Assembly (NCBI RefSeq): GCF_040954835.1 | Contig: NC_090699.1 | Coordinates: forward strand, 19,415,817-19,479,816 | From: Lepisosteus oculatus | Taxonomy: Eukaryota > Chordata > Actinopteri > Semionotiformes > Lepisosteidae | DNA length: 64,000 nt | Reading direction: 5' to 3' | In this document: positions 37,814 to 50,753 of the stretch, piece after piece | How positions within the stretch are numbered: the first letter of the stretch is position 1 | How the letters are laid out: each line of letters begins with the position of its first letter | Made by a program: the position numbers and the translations under genes | Notes under the pieces: model-generated | The model's database searches: none | The model's input: only the letters and a program-made list of their open reading frames with translations | Told to the model about the DNA's origin: nothing

Positions 37814-40800
37814 TACAATCCTGCAATCGACATTGTGGTACTTTTAACAAACTGAACCTTTCCAAACGGTAACAACTGAATTCGCTGTTGCCGAGGATGG
37901 GAACTGTAGAGTGAGACGACACTGTCCACCCTGGTACCTGAGGGCGCTTGCTTGCTTGCTTCTATGACTGAATATTTTTAAAAATCTGTTATTGGCTGCC
38001 CTTTCCTCTTTCTTCCTTTCTCTGGGTGGCCTCTGAGCAGGCTGCCAGCCTGGCCAGGAGAAGACGCCGGGTCTGAAGTCAGCAGCGGACTGCGGTGCAA
38101 ACTGGACTCGTGGAGAGGTGGGAACGGGGGCCCTGAGATGAATGATAGTCACCTTCCCTCGCTCCTCTCACACGCTTGGAACTGCTGCTCGGGAAAGTTA
38201 GAACTGGATATTTCATACGAGAGAGAAGAATGAGGAGGAGCTATGCCATTAAATGGAAATAAGAGGTTTGTGTACAAAATTGTACTATATAACTAGATAC
38301 TTAGGAATGAATTTTCCCCAAAGTCACAGGAAGACTCTCGACCCACCCGTTTCCGATCATTCCCCTACCTCAAGACAAGTCTCAGCTGACACTAAGCTTG
38401 GGCTTCAGTACTGGCAACAGTGAAGAAAGGAGAATCTTACAGCTAGATGAGCTCCTAATATCACAGGAACACATTTTCCTTCTTAAAAGAGCCTTCCCTA
38501 GCCTTTCGTCTTGCAGGCATTAACCCGCTGTTGTCAAAATGCACCTTAAAGAGGAGCTAAAAAACAAACGTGACCCATGGACAGCAAACATTGTGAGAAA
38601 ATCGGCCTCAGATGTCAGAGGTTCGAGGACCGTGGGTTTTTAATAATGATCTATCTCTGTGAGGGGGCAGGCAACGGAGGCTCCACGACATTCAAAACCC
38701 ACTCCCCAAACTACTCCAGGTAACATCCCTTTATCAGGGGAGGAGAAGAGTGTGGAAAGGGCTTATTGAAATTGCCAGGTATTTAAATTCAATCTGACTG
38801 GGAGATGTACAGATTGTGACAGCATTTCCAGGTCCAAAAACTCTTAAACCTGAAAGCCCAGTAAAATACCTACTACTCTTAAGCGTTCTGGGCCACACAT
38901 AGTGCGAAACACAAATCAAACCATTTTAAAACAAATAAAAGCAACAAGGTGCACAACCGTGTTTTTTTTCCCCAAAGATAAACAACAGAATAAAAGCAGA
39001 TATCTAAGAATACTGGATTGATAGGAAGAATAACCCCTGAGAAAGTATAACTGCCCCAGCCCAACCTGGGCTCGTAAACTACAGCACACTAAAGAGCAGA
39101 TTCTCTGGTCTTTAATCAGAGAACGGGAAGGTTTTGATCCAAATTCTACCAAGAAATATTCAGATGCAAAACAGAGTCAAAGTGTATCAAGTGCTGAAAC
39201 ACCAGGCATCAGTCTCTTTATTTCTGAGGTACCAACCGTGTAAACCAAGATGCACAGCAGAAAGAGAAGCAGTGAAATACAGAGCGGCTACACTACCTGT
39301 CTCACTGTTTTCCCAGATACCATCCAGATTTTAAGAGTTTGGAGAAGGAAGTAGAAAAAAAAATTAAACAGCAGTTGTGCAGTCCAAGTCTTACTCAAGC
39401 ATCCATCTTTACGGTCACTTGTCAGCTTTCTCCGCTCTGCGATTCCAGCACACTGAAGCTGCCTGACATCATTAGCAGTTCCTTACAAAGAGGGGGAGTC
39501 AATTATCATACCCCTTCAGCTGAATGGTTCCAGCTATTTCAGAGAGAGAGAGACACTCTGCTGACTGAAGCAGATCCGGACATCTCAGCAGCAGTTCGCT
39601 GTGTGCAGGAGGATGTGGGGGAGGACTCTGTGAGCCTTACCCAACAGCCACTCAGCATCCAATCACAAGCACAGCCTCCTGGCAACAGCCTGCCTAGCAC
39701 ACCCAAGCAAGGGCAGAGCCCGAACAAGCTCCTCGTGTGCTCTCTAAAAGGGCAGGCAGCTGAACACATCTAAAACCATGCTTTTCGCACATTCCGGCTT
39801 CATAAACTTCAAAAGTTGAAGGCGTGAGAGGGTTGTGTGTGACAGAGAGTCAGCTGACAGTCCCCGCTGCGTGACAGCCCACTTCGCAGAGCAATCTGAG
39901 GCCAGATTCCAGATTCACCCAGCACCTGAATGCCAATTACTGTATAAGACGTGAAGAAAAAAAGTGTGGCGACTGCATCACACTTCAAGAAGACGGATAT
40001 TTTATAAATGCTCTCGCTTAAGAACACTCATGAGCAAGAAATACCATGGGGCTAAAAAATAAAGGAAGAAGATGATTTTTTAAAAATAAATTGGCTTGTT
40101 CAGCAAAGACCTATGCTAATTCTGTTACTCCTCCCCAGAGAGAGAACATTATCTAGTTATGTTTCAATTCTGACTAGGCTACATGTCTAACTTACTTACC
40201 TCTGTTGTCAGTTGAATAAATCAGCCTTCTGTGTGCTGTGAAACTATTATCTATTGTCTTTCAGGATGGGGCTTTCTCTTTTTCTTCATAGTGTGGATGG
40301 CTTATAAAAATCAAGAGCTCTTCCTCTTCAAATATGCGAGCTGCTAGCCTGTTCAAGGTTAGCATCCTGACAAACAATTTTTAAAGACATCTGTTCTCTC
40401 GTTGTAAATTACATTTGTTGAAAATTTCTTGAAACACAAGAGAAACAATTTTTCATTATGTGTTTATTGTTGTATATAACCAGGTTAAAACGCTGAAGAC
40501 TCTAGTCAGAAATCCCTGTGGTCTTCAATGTTTGTTAGTTTGAGTCAATTTGTGACACACCTATCAGACTTGTGTAAGCTCTGGGAGGAATGTATCCAAC
40601 CACTCAACAATTATCATCAGAGTACCAATTAAACTATTTATTTCTCAATGCATCTACTGCCCGAACCAATATACCCACCTGTGCAGGTTCACTCAGGTTC
40701 ACAGAAAACCACCTACGAACAGCAGATCTCTCATCACACCCAGGCCATAAAAGATGGAGCCCCTAGCCACATGTAACCCAAGGTAAGCAAAGAAGCACTG

Positions 40801-43800
40801 GAACAGCGGAAGCCTCCAGTTCTCGATGAGACACATCCTTTAAAGCTTTTTGCAGAGGGCTGGGTATTCACAGGCTCCATGTCTGTGCAGAGCACAAGTA
40901 TGTCTTTCTGCTGTGCACAGAAGAGGGTGCTGATAGGGGAAGTCAGCCAGTGGCAGAAGGAAGTGTTGTCTGACAAATTACATTCAAGCCTGCATGAACA
41001 GACTACAGAAATCATAGGTGGCAGAGGTCTTGGACAACTCTGCAACCCAAGGACTGCATTCCAACACTCCTGGCTGCAGGGACTGTTGTCATTCTGGCGT
41101 TTGTCTGTGTTAACAATTAGGTAACAAGGTTGTGGTCCCCTTATCCCATTGCTTGACAAAGCAAGCTTGTTTCACGCTGTCTGATGCTGATAAATGTCCA
41201 TCACTTCCTCCCCAGGTATCTCTGCCAACCAATGGGGCTTCAACCTGAGTGTAGGCTGGGACCCGAGATCCAGACGTAATGAGCTCTGGTCTGGGTCATA
41301 TTGCTCACCAGCTGTGACTGCGATCAGGACAGGCTCAGGCTCAGCAGTGGTAGGGCTGGATTCACTGGTCAGGGCTGGGGCGACCCAACCAGGACATTCC
41401 CTCATTTAGCTATGCAAGCGAGGGATATCACACGCCTACAATCACTAGATCGATAGCTTGAGGCATGTGTGGGGCTGGGAAGCCTGTCTGTGCTTTCACA
41501 GCAGGCGATTCCAAACTGGGTGGGCAAATAACATAGGCGGTGATCCTAAATTCTCAAAACATGGCTGCCCAGACTGCCCATGAGCTCCTTATTCCCCAGT
41601 TCCATCAGGGTTGTGAGTGGTGGTGTTACATGATGCCCCAAAAGCTGACCAGCACTTCCTTTGTTGATGCTGATGAGACAATGTAATTTCCCAATTGTTT
41701 TAGCGATTTTGTTGTACAAAATCCTTCAAATACTGAGCGGTGCAGTTCTGGATCATTTCTGCAGGCGCTGCGGTAAAAGTTAAACATGCTAATCCAAGGA
41801 AACATAGTAATTCTATAGGACATTAACAAAAAAAGAGACTTTAAGCTGGATCTCAAAGCCCCCACACTTACAAGCACAGGAAAAAAAAATCTTTTAAAAT
41901 AAAATGACATATTGGAAAATAAACTCATGAGTCAGCAGTGAATTTTAAGACTGTTGGGCACTGACCGGGTTGTAAAACATGAGAAGGCAAACTGCATGTA
42001 AAAGTTTCATTACACTCTGAAATGATTTTATAGCATACTGCAAGGAAAAGTGATCTGCAATATGTTTCAGCACATGTGCTTGCTTATCTTAACCACCCCC
42101 GGTTCGTTAGGCAAAACATTACCTTAAAGAGAAGCAAGACTAAGGATTTGTTTATGCTACATGCAGAGAGTTTGCTGCAAACTGCAAAGTAACGCCACAA
42201 CGGAGACTGTGAGAATCTGGACTAGTTCGATATTTGCACCCCAGTTCTGAAACGGACTGGAGCAAAGCCCCAGCTCCTGAGAAAGCGTCTGAGGGATTTT
42301 ACAAGAGCCCTCAGCCACCACAACTGCTCCTTTGCTGAAAAATAAGCAAGGGAGGAGAGTTAAGAACATGGATCTGTTTCATCTGGAAGTTTCCGTAGCT
42401 CTGTCAATAAAAGGAATATCAACATATTGTCAATCTCAATACAGTTAAATCTCAATATATTGTCAAAAGTGATAACAACTTTCTCTAAATCTTTTGTGGA
42501 AAGACTTCAGTAGTATGCTACAAAAGCCAGTAACGCATCATAGACAAATGTTTCATTTGCTCAGATAATGTATTTCCCCTAGTTGTCGGCAAGAATTAAA
42601 ACAATGTGCTTTCATTTTTCATCTACAATGGGTATTTCCAATCTGAGCATGTCTGGCAATTGGTGTTTACATGATGTTTAACACTGCCACACCTGTTCCT
42701 TCCTTCCTGTAGATCTTCAAGGCATGTTCTTGAAAAATCTCTTGTTACCATATGAATCAGAGAAATCTACACCCAGTCAATAGTAAACAATGCCCTGTTG
42801 CAAATGCAGCAGTTCCTGGGCCAAAGATCTCAAACTCTGGAGGCTTTAATATCTCCTGGATTTTGTCCTAGCCTGTGCAGTCAATTAAACAATTAATTAG
42901 GTTCTGAGGCGTGTATAGAAATTTGCCTTCATTGTTGTTGGCTCCAAACATCTGCTTTACTAAAGTCACCTATACAACACCAAGGCCTGGTGAGAAGTAT
43001 TACAATTCCGTTGACAATTACACAATTAGACCAATTACTGTATGTAATGGAGAGAGTGGAAAGAACAGAATTCAGAAGAGGCTGGGGTCTCCAGGAGCTG
43101 AGCTCGAAGCCGAGTCTGCACGTCCATTGGTGAAGGATTTACTGATGGGTGGGGATTTTTAAATACCGCTGCAACCTTCAGAATGTCCGAGGTTTACAAG
43201 ACTCCACAACGGTGAGCCTAATGGAAGCCCAATGAAGGTTAGGCAAAGAAATGACAGCAGCAGCTGCCTTTTCAATGAGTTACGGCCCTGCTGTTGCAGA
43301 GTTCAGCTTCAGGTTCTTGAAAAGACAGACTTTTTTTTTTCCCCAAAAGATCTTAGTTACCAAAACTACAAAAAAGAGTAACCATGTCATTGGTTCAATT
43401 GGTTCAATCCTAAAAGGCTGAAGAGTTCTTAGATTTTAGTCCTAAATCATCTCTAATTTACTTAATTTAACAAATTACCTGTTTAACTGAGCACAATGGA
43501 ATTGTTCCATTATCTTTAGAGACTAATTTAGAAAATGACTTAATAGTAACATACAAAACAGCTGGACTGGAACTCTCCAGGAGACCCCTGAATTAAGGTA
43601 TGGAACAATATTAAATTGTTTTTGGGGGTTTTGGTTAGTTTTTAGAGTCCACAGAAGGATATATTTTCTTGTTCTGTTCAAAGTTGGGACCTATGCAATC
43701 TTCAGCACACATGTCCCATTAATATTAAGAGACAGATTCCATGTTCATACTCTGTATTTCTATCAGCCAGACACAGCAGAACATGTGAGGGATGCCATCT

Positions 43801-44376
43801 GTCTGTATGAGACATTTTCATCAGCCACACATCCTGCTAAAAGAGTTTCAGTGCTTATTTCTCTCCCTTAATTGACTGTGTTTAATGTTCTCTGGGGCAG
43901 CACACTGGCAACTCTGTTTATAACGTGCTCTCTGCACACAAAAAGGATAATGATTCTGAACATCAAAAACAGGACTGGAATGTAAATAAAGACCAAACAG
44001 GTGTGGATATGGCACATATTTAGCAACTGAGATTAGTGCTTTATAAGCAATCTTCAGATTCCTTGGCAGATTCTGGTGGAAAAACGAGAAAGACTTATCT
44101 ACCAGCAACTGTCTGTTTCTTTCCTCATCATTTACAGAGCGAGCGAACACTTCTGGACAATCTCTCACTCGATGCAGAGCTACTCAATGCTTCAGTCTTT
44201 ACCTTTTCGGCAAAGACTAAACGCAACAGAATTAAAATGTCTGTTTAATCTCATGCGACAGACAAATAGAAATCGAAGATAAAGTTGTTTTTCCATGGAG
44301 GGCAGGTCCTATTTTCCACAGCTCTTTAAACATTGTTTTTAATAACTGTTCTGGCAGTAACAGATGCTTTTAAAAT

Positions 44377-44388
44377 GGGGGGGGGGGG
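44377..44388 (+). repeat. Homopolymer (G)12
   Basis: Twelve consecutive G; expected to vary in length and to be error-prone in assembly. Confidence 0.9.
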
Positions 44389-44509
44389 AGGTTTCAAAAA
44401 AAATCTGCAGTTTTGAATTATGGGAATTGAACAATCATACATATTTAGATGAGTTTAAGAAATCAGACAACAGGAGTCATGAGTGACAAGGGACATGGGA
44501 CTGTTGCTG

Positions 44510-44640
44510 GGGCTGTCCTTCAGATGAAATGTTAAACCAAGGTCCAGACCACTTGTTGGTTAAAGATCCCAGGGCACATCTTGATGGAGTAGGGGTGCCA
44601 ATGTTCTGGCTTAATCCCACTCTGGGTCTGAACAAAGTTC
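44510..44640 (+). repeat. 5S-rRNA-type SINE family, headless fragment, forward orientation
   Basis: Shows GGGGCTGTCCTTCAGATGAA, ATGTTAAACCAAGGTCC and AAAGATCCCAGGGCAC, the complement of words in the copy at 19870-20228. No 5S head is seen upstream. Confidence 0.65.
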
Positions 44641-44759
44641 CCCTTTTATTCAACGTGAAGCAGCTTCTTTCTCCTCCCCCTCGTCTGCTGGTGCAGAGGG
44701 GCTGATGCGCATTACCCAGGTGGGGCTACACTAATGGGGGATGAAACAGATTCTCTTCT

Positions 44760-45125
44760 ACACAATCAATCAATCAATCAAAGTTTATTGGGGAGGACAG
44801 AAATCACAAAATTAAGGTTGCATAATAATCCATAATAATGCAATAGAAATTGAATAAAATAAACTCAAACAGATCTCAATATAAATAGAGCTGCTATGTG
44901 TCCATGGTGTACGCAATACATTATGTCCAAGTAGAAAATTGTGTGTCCATGTAGCCATTACAGGTGATTTGCTAAAGGAGCTGCAGGTTGGCAATTTAGC
45001 AGTCTTATTGCCTGGAGGTAGAAGCTGTTCAGTAATCTATTGGACTTGGACCGAATGCTTCGGTACCATTTACTGGACGGTGGGAGAGAGACCTTTGGAA
45101 TCTTTTGGAATGAAAGGAGCTATTT
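44760..45125. repeat. Interspersed repeat, probably a LINE fragment
   Basis: Starts with a (CAAT)n tract at about 44762-44780 and AAAGTTTATTGGGG, and ends with AGCAGTCTTATTGCCTGGAG, GTAGAAGCTGTTCAGTAATC and a GCTTCGGTACCATTTACTGG segment. These words recur in fish genomes as the antisense of a non-LTR retrotransposon. The family was not determined. Confidence 0.45.
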
Positions 45126-45837
45126 CAATGCACTTAAATATTTTTATATTTGGGTTTTTAAGATCATAATCTTAATAATTTGGTAAACCTTGTGAAAAAC
45201 AAGCGGCCGAACCCCTCTCCAAGTAAGCCCATGGCTGAGCAGCAGTTGACATTTCAGTTCTCTGGCTTTCACCTCCAAATTTATAACCACAGAACCCCGT
45301 TCTTCATGTAATGACAAAAACACGGAATGAATTCCCCTAAAAAATAAATGTTTAATTAGGTAAAATGTCTTTCAGAACATGTCAGAAAATATTAACCTCT
45401 GGGTAAACTCTCTAGTCTTTTATAATAGACCTGGTTTGTTTCCAGGGGTTTCCAAGCAACAAAACCTTCTCCATACACTCCCTTCATGTAGTTTGGTAAA
45501 TACATAGGAAGGGATTTCAGGAAAGCCATCTCATCAGAACCTAAAGAGAATGCCAACTTGAAGGTTCACTCCATTCCTGTTTTACAAGCTCATCAAGGAC
45601 CTTTTCTATACATTATGACTACAGACCAGACAGCTATAATTACACCGGCAATCTCATTTAATCGATACTCACTTCTCGCAGAGGTATTCTACACCTATAG
45701 TCCAAAAATGAGCCTCATGTTACAAAGCTTAAGTATGCTTTAAAAAAATTCAAGGCCCACAAGAGGATGTGGCTAAATGGAGATGTCTAGATTTTTTTTT
45801 CTTAATTAATGAGCTGGCTTGATGATAATCCTGCATC

Positions 45838-45910
45838 GTGAGAAGAAGGCTCCACGGCCGAAACGTTGTGTTCTCTTTCTTCTTTTTTTCAGCATGGAAT
45901 AAACCTATTA
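45838..45910 (+). mobile_element. Penelope-type terminal fragment with decayed hammerhead-like motif
   Basis: Contains GAAGAAGGCTCCACGGCCGA and AACGTTGTG, then TTTTTCAGCATGGAATAAACC and TATTACTTG. The same module is in the loop and one arm of the palindromic element at 50270-50753. GGC...GCC-GAAA resembles stem II plus the GAAA core of the hammerhead ribozymes found in Penelope-like elements. The upstream CUGAUGA box is not intact. Confidence 0.45.
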
Positions 45911-47202
45911 CTTGTAAATATATAAAGCCAGAATCCCAGATTTTGGGACATCTTTGCAGGTTTGTCTCTGGTCTTCAAAAAGCATCTCAGTTGTCATAGC
46001 AATTTCTAGCAGTTGTTTATTGAGTGGAAACATAAGTGTGCAGATGTACAATGTGTTAATGCCTTGCGGAACCTTTCAATTGACAACATAGCTCTGCTAA
46101 GTACTTATCTTTTATCTTCTATCTTTCATATCTTTTCACTGATAGCTGTACCTGTTCCAACAATACATTTGACCGTATCAGCCCCAGCATTACTTATCTG
46201 CACTGGGTTTTTGTTGAATGGCCTCATGTGTCCCTGAAGCTGAACTGTAGGGCTTCTGCACAGCACGCATGACTAAAGCAACAATTTGCACTCTGCAATG
46301 AACAGAGACCGACTGGTGTTGCCATCTGAATACACACTGCCCAGCCACTGCACTGATGTGGAGTCACAGATTAAAAATACGCTTACAAAGAGGCAAAAGG
46401 TACACTTATTTATTCCACTTTACTCTTGCCTTAGGACAGCAGTTTAGTTTGATGCTGCGCCCATCACAATAACAAGCAATGCAGGTCAAACTCTAGATTA
46501 CAGATCCTCAGGAAGACTTAAAAATCACTTTGAACCTCTTTAATGTTTACTAAACACCCAGTTCACTGAGTTCTAAAAACATTGAACTTCCTGGACCTTT
46601 GTTTTCAACTTTATCCCAACTCGGCATACTACTAATATGCCCAATAAAAGACGTTGTACTTCTAAAACATCGCTACTCAGACAGTAAACTGAAATCTCTC
46701 TGTAGTTTTTATCTTTTTTCTCTCTGATGTTGCAATCCACCTGTCTTGCACTATAAAGACCTACCTACAGAAAAACCACAAGTAACTGCTAGTTCAAAGA
46801 GAGCAGAGAAAGTAATTACACATAGGTAATTCCCAGTAGAAGAGTCTGGTTCAGTATGCAAAGTAGGCCTGTAATTAAAACATGTTATGTTACTTTTAAA
46901 GCACATTAATATAAGAAATCTGCTTATATCACTTTTCAAGGATCCCTGAATCGCAAACAAGTGTGTGCCATCTAGTGGCAGATCACGAAATTGCACAGCT
47001 TTTAATCTAAAGTACAGTACCTACTGCCAAAGAAATGTGTAGCCTGAAAATTAAGCACATCAGCTTTTATTAAAGTACTGTTATTACAAAGAAATGCAAA
47101 CACATCGCTGTGTTTGACTAGTTGTATTAAACAGAACTAAATGTCCTTTGCCAAAGCAACTAGGCTGGGGCTGGTAAAAACACTACACCTAGTAAACAGA
47201 CA

Positions 47203-47478
47203 GAGCAGTAGCCCTGTGGCTAAGGATCTGCGCCTGTGGCTGGAAGGTTGCCGGTTTATATCCTGCAGCCAACAGAGGAATCCTACTCTGTTGGGCCCCT
47301 GAGCAAGGCCCTTAACTCAAACTGCTCCAGGGGCGCTGTACAATGGCTGACCCTGCGCTCTGACCCTAAGCTTCTCTCCCTGTCTGTGTGTCTCATGTAG
47401 AGCAAGATGGGATATGCAATAAGATTAATTCTTAATGCAAGAAATTGTATGTGGTTAATAAAGTGATCTTATCTTATT
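47203..47478 (+). repeat. tRNA-derived SINE, copy 2
   Basis: Same family as 4694-4970: shared CTGTGGCTAAGGATCTGCGC, GGCCCCTGAGCAAGGCCCTT, TCTCCCTGTCTGTGTGTCTC and a 3' AATAAAGTGATCTTATCTTA. The B-box position has decayed to GGTTTATATCC. Confidence 0.85.
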
Positions 47479-47969
47479 TCTTAAGGGAGGCTTGCAATGC
47501 CCACTGCTTTGGTAAATTTGTCAGCCCTCCAGTTCACCACGAATTGTGCCAACAGTACGGCACAGGATAACTCGTCTGATGTGTCTATTGTGATGAAAAG
47601 AAGACTGGGAACAGCAGGGTACAAATATACTTTACAAACCCTAGATTTCAGGTTGCATATGTTATTGATCTTAAAAACTAGTAAATACTCCCTAAACCTT
47701 TTAGAAGTGTAATAATTTCATGAAAAATACAAACTATATATTCTAAAGAAATGAATAGCTTTGAAAAGAAAAAAGAGCAAGTTTGACTGTGAGTCTGACT
47801 TCTAATCCACTATAAGTAATTCAGTTACTGCCTTCTCTGTGCACTTAAATTTTATTATTGAATCAGGGAATATGGGAACTGTTCATAATGCATGGTAACT
47901 TCAACTAACTTCACTAGCTTTACCATTTGCCATATAGCTTAACATAATTAATTAATTAATTGCTTACAG

Positions 47970-48030
47970 TGCTTTACAGGTAATGGGGACTCCCCTCCAC
48001 CACCACCAACGTGCAGCATCCACCTAAGCA
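47970..48030 (-). repeat. 5S-type SINE tail fragment
   Basis: A short copy of the GTGCTTTACAGGTAATGGGG, CTCCCCTCCACCACCACCAA and GTGCAGCATCCACCT segment found at 19930-20000. Confidence 0.65.
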
Positions 48031-48112
48031 ATGCAGAGTCACATGCATTAGATCTCAATGAGCATGTCTTTAACTAGACCAGGAGATGTTTAGGCTTGCC
48101 CAGCATGGTGGG

Positions 48113-48305
48113 ATGGGCAGTTAGCTGTACTGCCTCACAGCTCCTGGGTTCTGTGTGGAGTTTGCATGGCCTCCCCATTTTCAACTTGGTTTTCACTTCC
48201 CGTTTCCTCTGACCTCCCGTTGACATTCCGGCTGGGGGTAACAGGCATCTCTTCTTAATATCTGTCCTTGTATGAGTTTGCCCTCTGACTCCAGACTGCC
48301 ACAAC
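48113..48305 (+). repeat. Decayed 'gtggttagc'-type SINE
   Basis: Shows TGGGCAGTTAGCTGTACTGC, CTCACAGCTCCTGGGTTC and GTGTGGAGTTTGCATGG, matching the first half of the element at 37536-37813. The 3' half is poorly preserved. Confidence 0.6.
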
Positions 48306-50269
48306 TCTTATAATTGATGCGGTTATTTGTGGCAGCGGGGGTACATCCGCTGTGATCTGTTATCTACCTTCACTTTCAATCCAGACTCAAACAATGTGAT
48401 ATTGCAGCTTTCACCATGCTACCTAAATGAATAGCAAACCTAACAAGGAATGCATGATTCACTGACAGGCTTGCTAAAACGAAAGAACAAGAAGACACTG
48501 GATTTAATTACCAGCTCAGCTTGGAAATCCCTTTTTAACCTAAAGCAAGCAAGTCATGGTTCTTTCCAGATACCCTACTGCACCCCAGCTGAAATTACAA
48601 TTGAGCCGTCAATAAGAAAAATGTTCCCACTGCTTTCCCCACAATCCTCATGAGGGACTGCAGGGCTAAGCCACATGATCAATCATGGTTTGATCTGCCA
48701 GTTGTAGACTATCATCCTAGAAAGCCTCACTGACGGCAGCCATGAACGAGGCATATTCTTCTGTTTATACAGATCCATTTTGATTGCTACTTTTTTACTT
48801 ATCATTTAACACACAGGATTCCCCTTAAATTGATTCAAGCTTCTGCCCAGTTTTAGATCTCATAAAACGGTCAATCACAGTGACACCAGAACAGAATTTA
48901 CCCCTCGGTGCACGTATAAGATCAGAAAAAAGGAAAAGCCCATAGTGTAAACCAAAGAGGAAATGTTAGCACATATCGGCAAATCATTTTGTTATTCTGT
49001 TTTTCAAACCGGCCTCCTTCAACCCTTCTTTTCCCACTGCTAAATTATTCTCCGCAAGCTTTATCATACTTGATATACAGTATCACCTGCCAGAGGAACA
49101 GTCAATCATTGATAAAAAAATATATAATCGATTTATGTGATTTAGGATATGCTGTAGTTAGTAAACTAGTCACGTCTGCAGTTAAAAAATTAGGAGAATT
49201 TGCACACACTGCAGAAGCTGCAAAGGAGGATCAAAAAGAGACTCGAAATTAATGACTGAGTAACCGAATGGCAAATGATATTTTATGTAGATGATGCATG
49301 CAGGTAGCAAAAATATAAACAAGAAATAAAAGCACTGAACATCGCCAAGCTTCCTGAACGACTAAAGTGTTTCTTCTGACACAACCAAGTTTAACCTTGG
49401 ACATTAAAGAACCCACAGCACTAAAAAGTCAAGTGTCAGTTTAAAATCCACTCTGGGATGGCACACTCTGGCCTCTCTAAGGTTTCCCCTTAGTTCAAAA
49501 CGATGAAGTCATTTCCACCTTCCCCACCTAATCAACTAAATGAGAGGTCAAAATAACAAGGTGACAAAAAGCACCGTCACCAACAAAGAGCTCAGGACTC
49601 AGCAATATTTCAGGAATAAAAGAATTCATTTACATTATTTGAAGTGTGGAAGTGCAGTGGGGATTAACAATTTCCTTCGTCTGTTGCCAGTACGCATTGT
49701 AAGGGGCACAGAGGGCAGATGGGAATGGTGCAGGTTCCCAAGAGAGGGGGTGTGTCACACACTTCACAATGCTCTTGGCCTTCTTTAGAACCTGCTGTAG
49801 AAAGCATTCGAGTTGATCAGATTTCCCCCACGTTTTTGTTTCTCCCATTCACTATTTTCCCCAACCTGTTACAATTAGCATTACTGATGTTACCATACCA
49901 TAAGATAAGATGGGATAAGATGGGATGTTAAGACACTGTTAATAAAGCTTTGTACAAAAGTGTTAAAATAGTTCTGCATACTTTAAAATACTATGCTTTC
50001 TTAGAACAAAAGTCACTGTTGATCCTTTTATAATGATCTTAACAATATTTGTCCCATTTTAAAATGATATCCATGACCAGTCCCAATTACTTGTAATAGT
50101 AATCTGTTGTGATGGGGATTTGCCAGCTCTGAACAGCTGCAGGGTCACCAGGGCACGGTCTGCTGTATGTAGTGCTTTCAGATAGTTCTTTGTGTAGTAA
50201 TTTGCACTGTATCTCTTCAGTTGTACTTTGTTTGTGTATGTTTTAACCAAAAAACTTTTTATGCATTAA

Positions 50270-50753
50270 TAGTTCAAGTTGGTAGCTGTGTCAGAATGTG
50301 TAGGCTGCAAAGGAACAAATACAGGTTTATTCCATGCTGAAAAGAGAAAATAAACCTGTACTTGTTCCTTTGCAATTTATGCATTATATACTTACTTGTA
50401 TAAATATGTATAGAAATACATTTATTCATCTAGTGATTTATTCAACTACCCAATATACTCATATCGTTGATGAACCACTGAAGGGTAAATAAATGTTGAT
50501 TAGGCTGGGAAGAGGCAGGTTTACCTCAAGACTGGTCAGCATTTGTGAATTAAAATGTGATAAAAACCTATACAAAAAAGTAGTAAATATAGGAACAAAT
50601 AATAGGTTTATTCCACACTGAAAAGAGAAGAAACACAACATTTCGGCTGTGGAGCCTTCTTCGGGTGACTTCAGGTGTTTCTTTTCAGCGTGAAATAAAC
50701 CTTTACTTGTTCTTTTGAAGCCTACACATGCTGACGCAGTTCCCTACTTGAAG
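50270..50753. mobile_element. Palindromic element with nested inverted repeats and hammerhead-like core
   Basis: Three nested structures are visible. (1) Arms 50306-50331 and 50349-50374 pair almost perfectly over 26 bp around a 17-nt loop. (2) Arms near 50591-50636 and 50675-50718 pair around a core at 50637-50674. (3) The outer ends 50273-50315 and about 50711-50753 are inverted copies (GTAGGCTGCAAAGGAAC against GTTCTTTTGAAGCCTAC). On the minus strand the core reads CCGAAGAAGGCTCCACAGCC and then GAAATG, like stem II and the GAAA of a hammerhead ribozyme. Penelope-like origin is inferred. Confidence 0.55.

Larger units (their letters stand above)
35170..44505. other. Gene-free interval, middle part
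   Basis: No coding gene recognised. It contains one SINE (37536-37813). Stretches near 38000-38200 and 39560-39760 are GC-richer and could hold the unlocated pald1 promoter or other regulatory DNA, but nothing in the sequence decides this. Long open frames at 39339-39773 (+) and 40734-41159 (-) show no family resemblance and are treated as chance. Confidence 0.5.
45911..50265. other. Gene-free interval, right part
   Basis: No coding gene recognised. Repeats at 47203-47478, 47970-48030 and 48113-48305. The rest is AT-rich sequence without clear structure. Confidence 0.55.

Noticed and set aside
39339..39773. 144-codon plus-strand frame
   Set aside because: Low-complexity Ser/Gln-rich translation in a GC-richer patch; no homology recognised.
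40734..41159. 141-codon minus-strand frame
   Set aside because: No recognisable domain, no paired splice sites.
46734..46746. FoxH1-like AATCCAC next to a GTCT box, 8 kb upstream of nodal
   Set aside because: A single short match with no partner sites; expected by chance at this distance.
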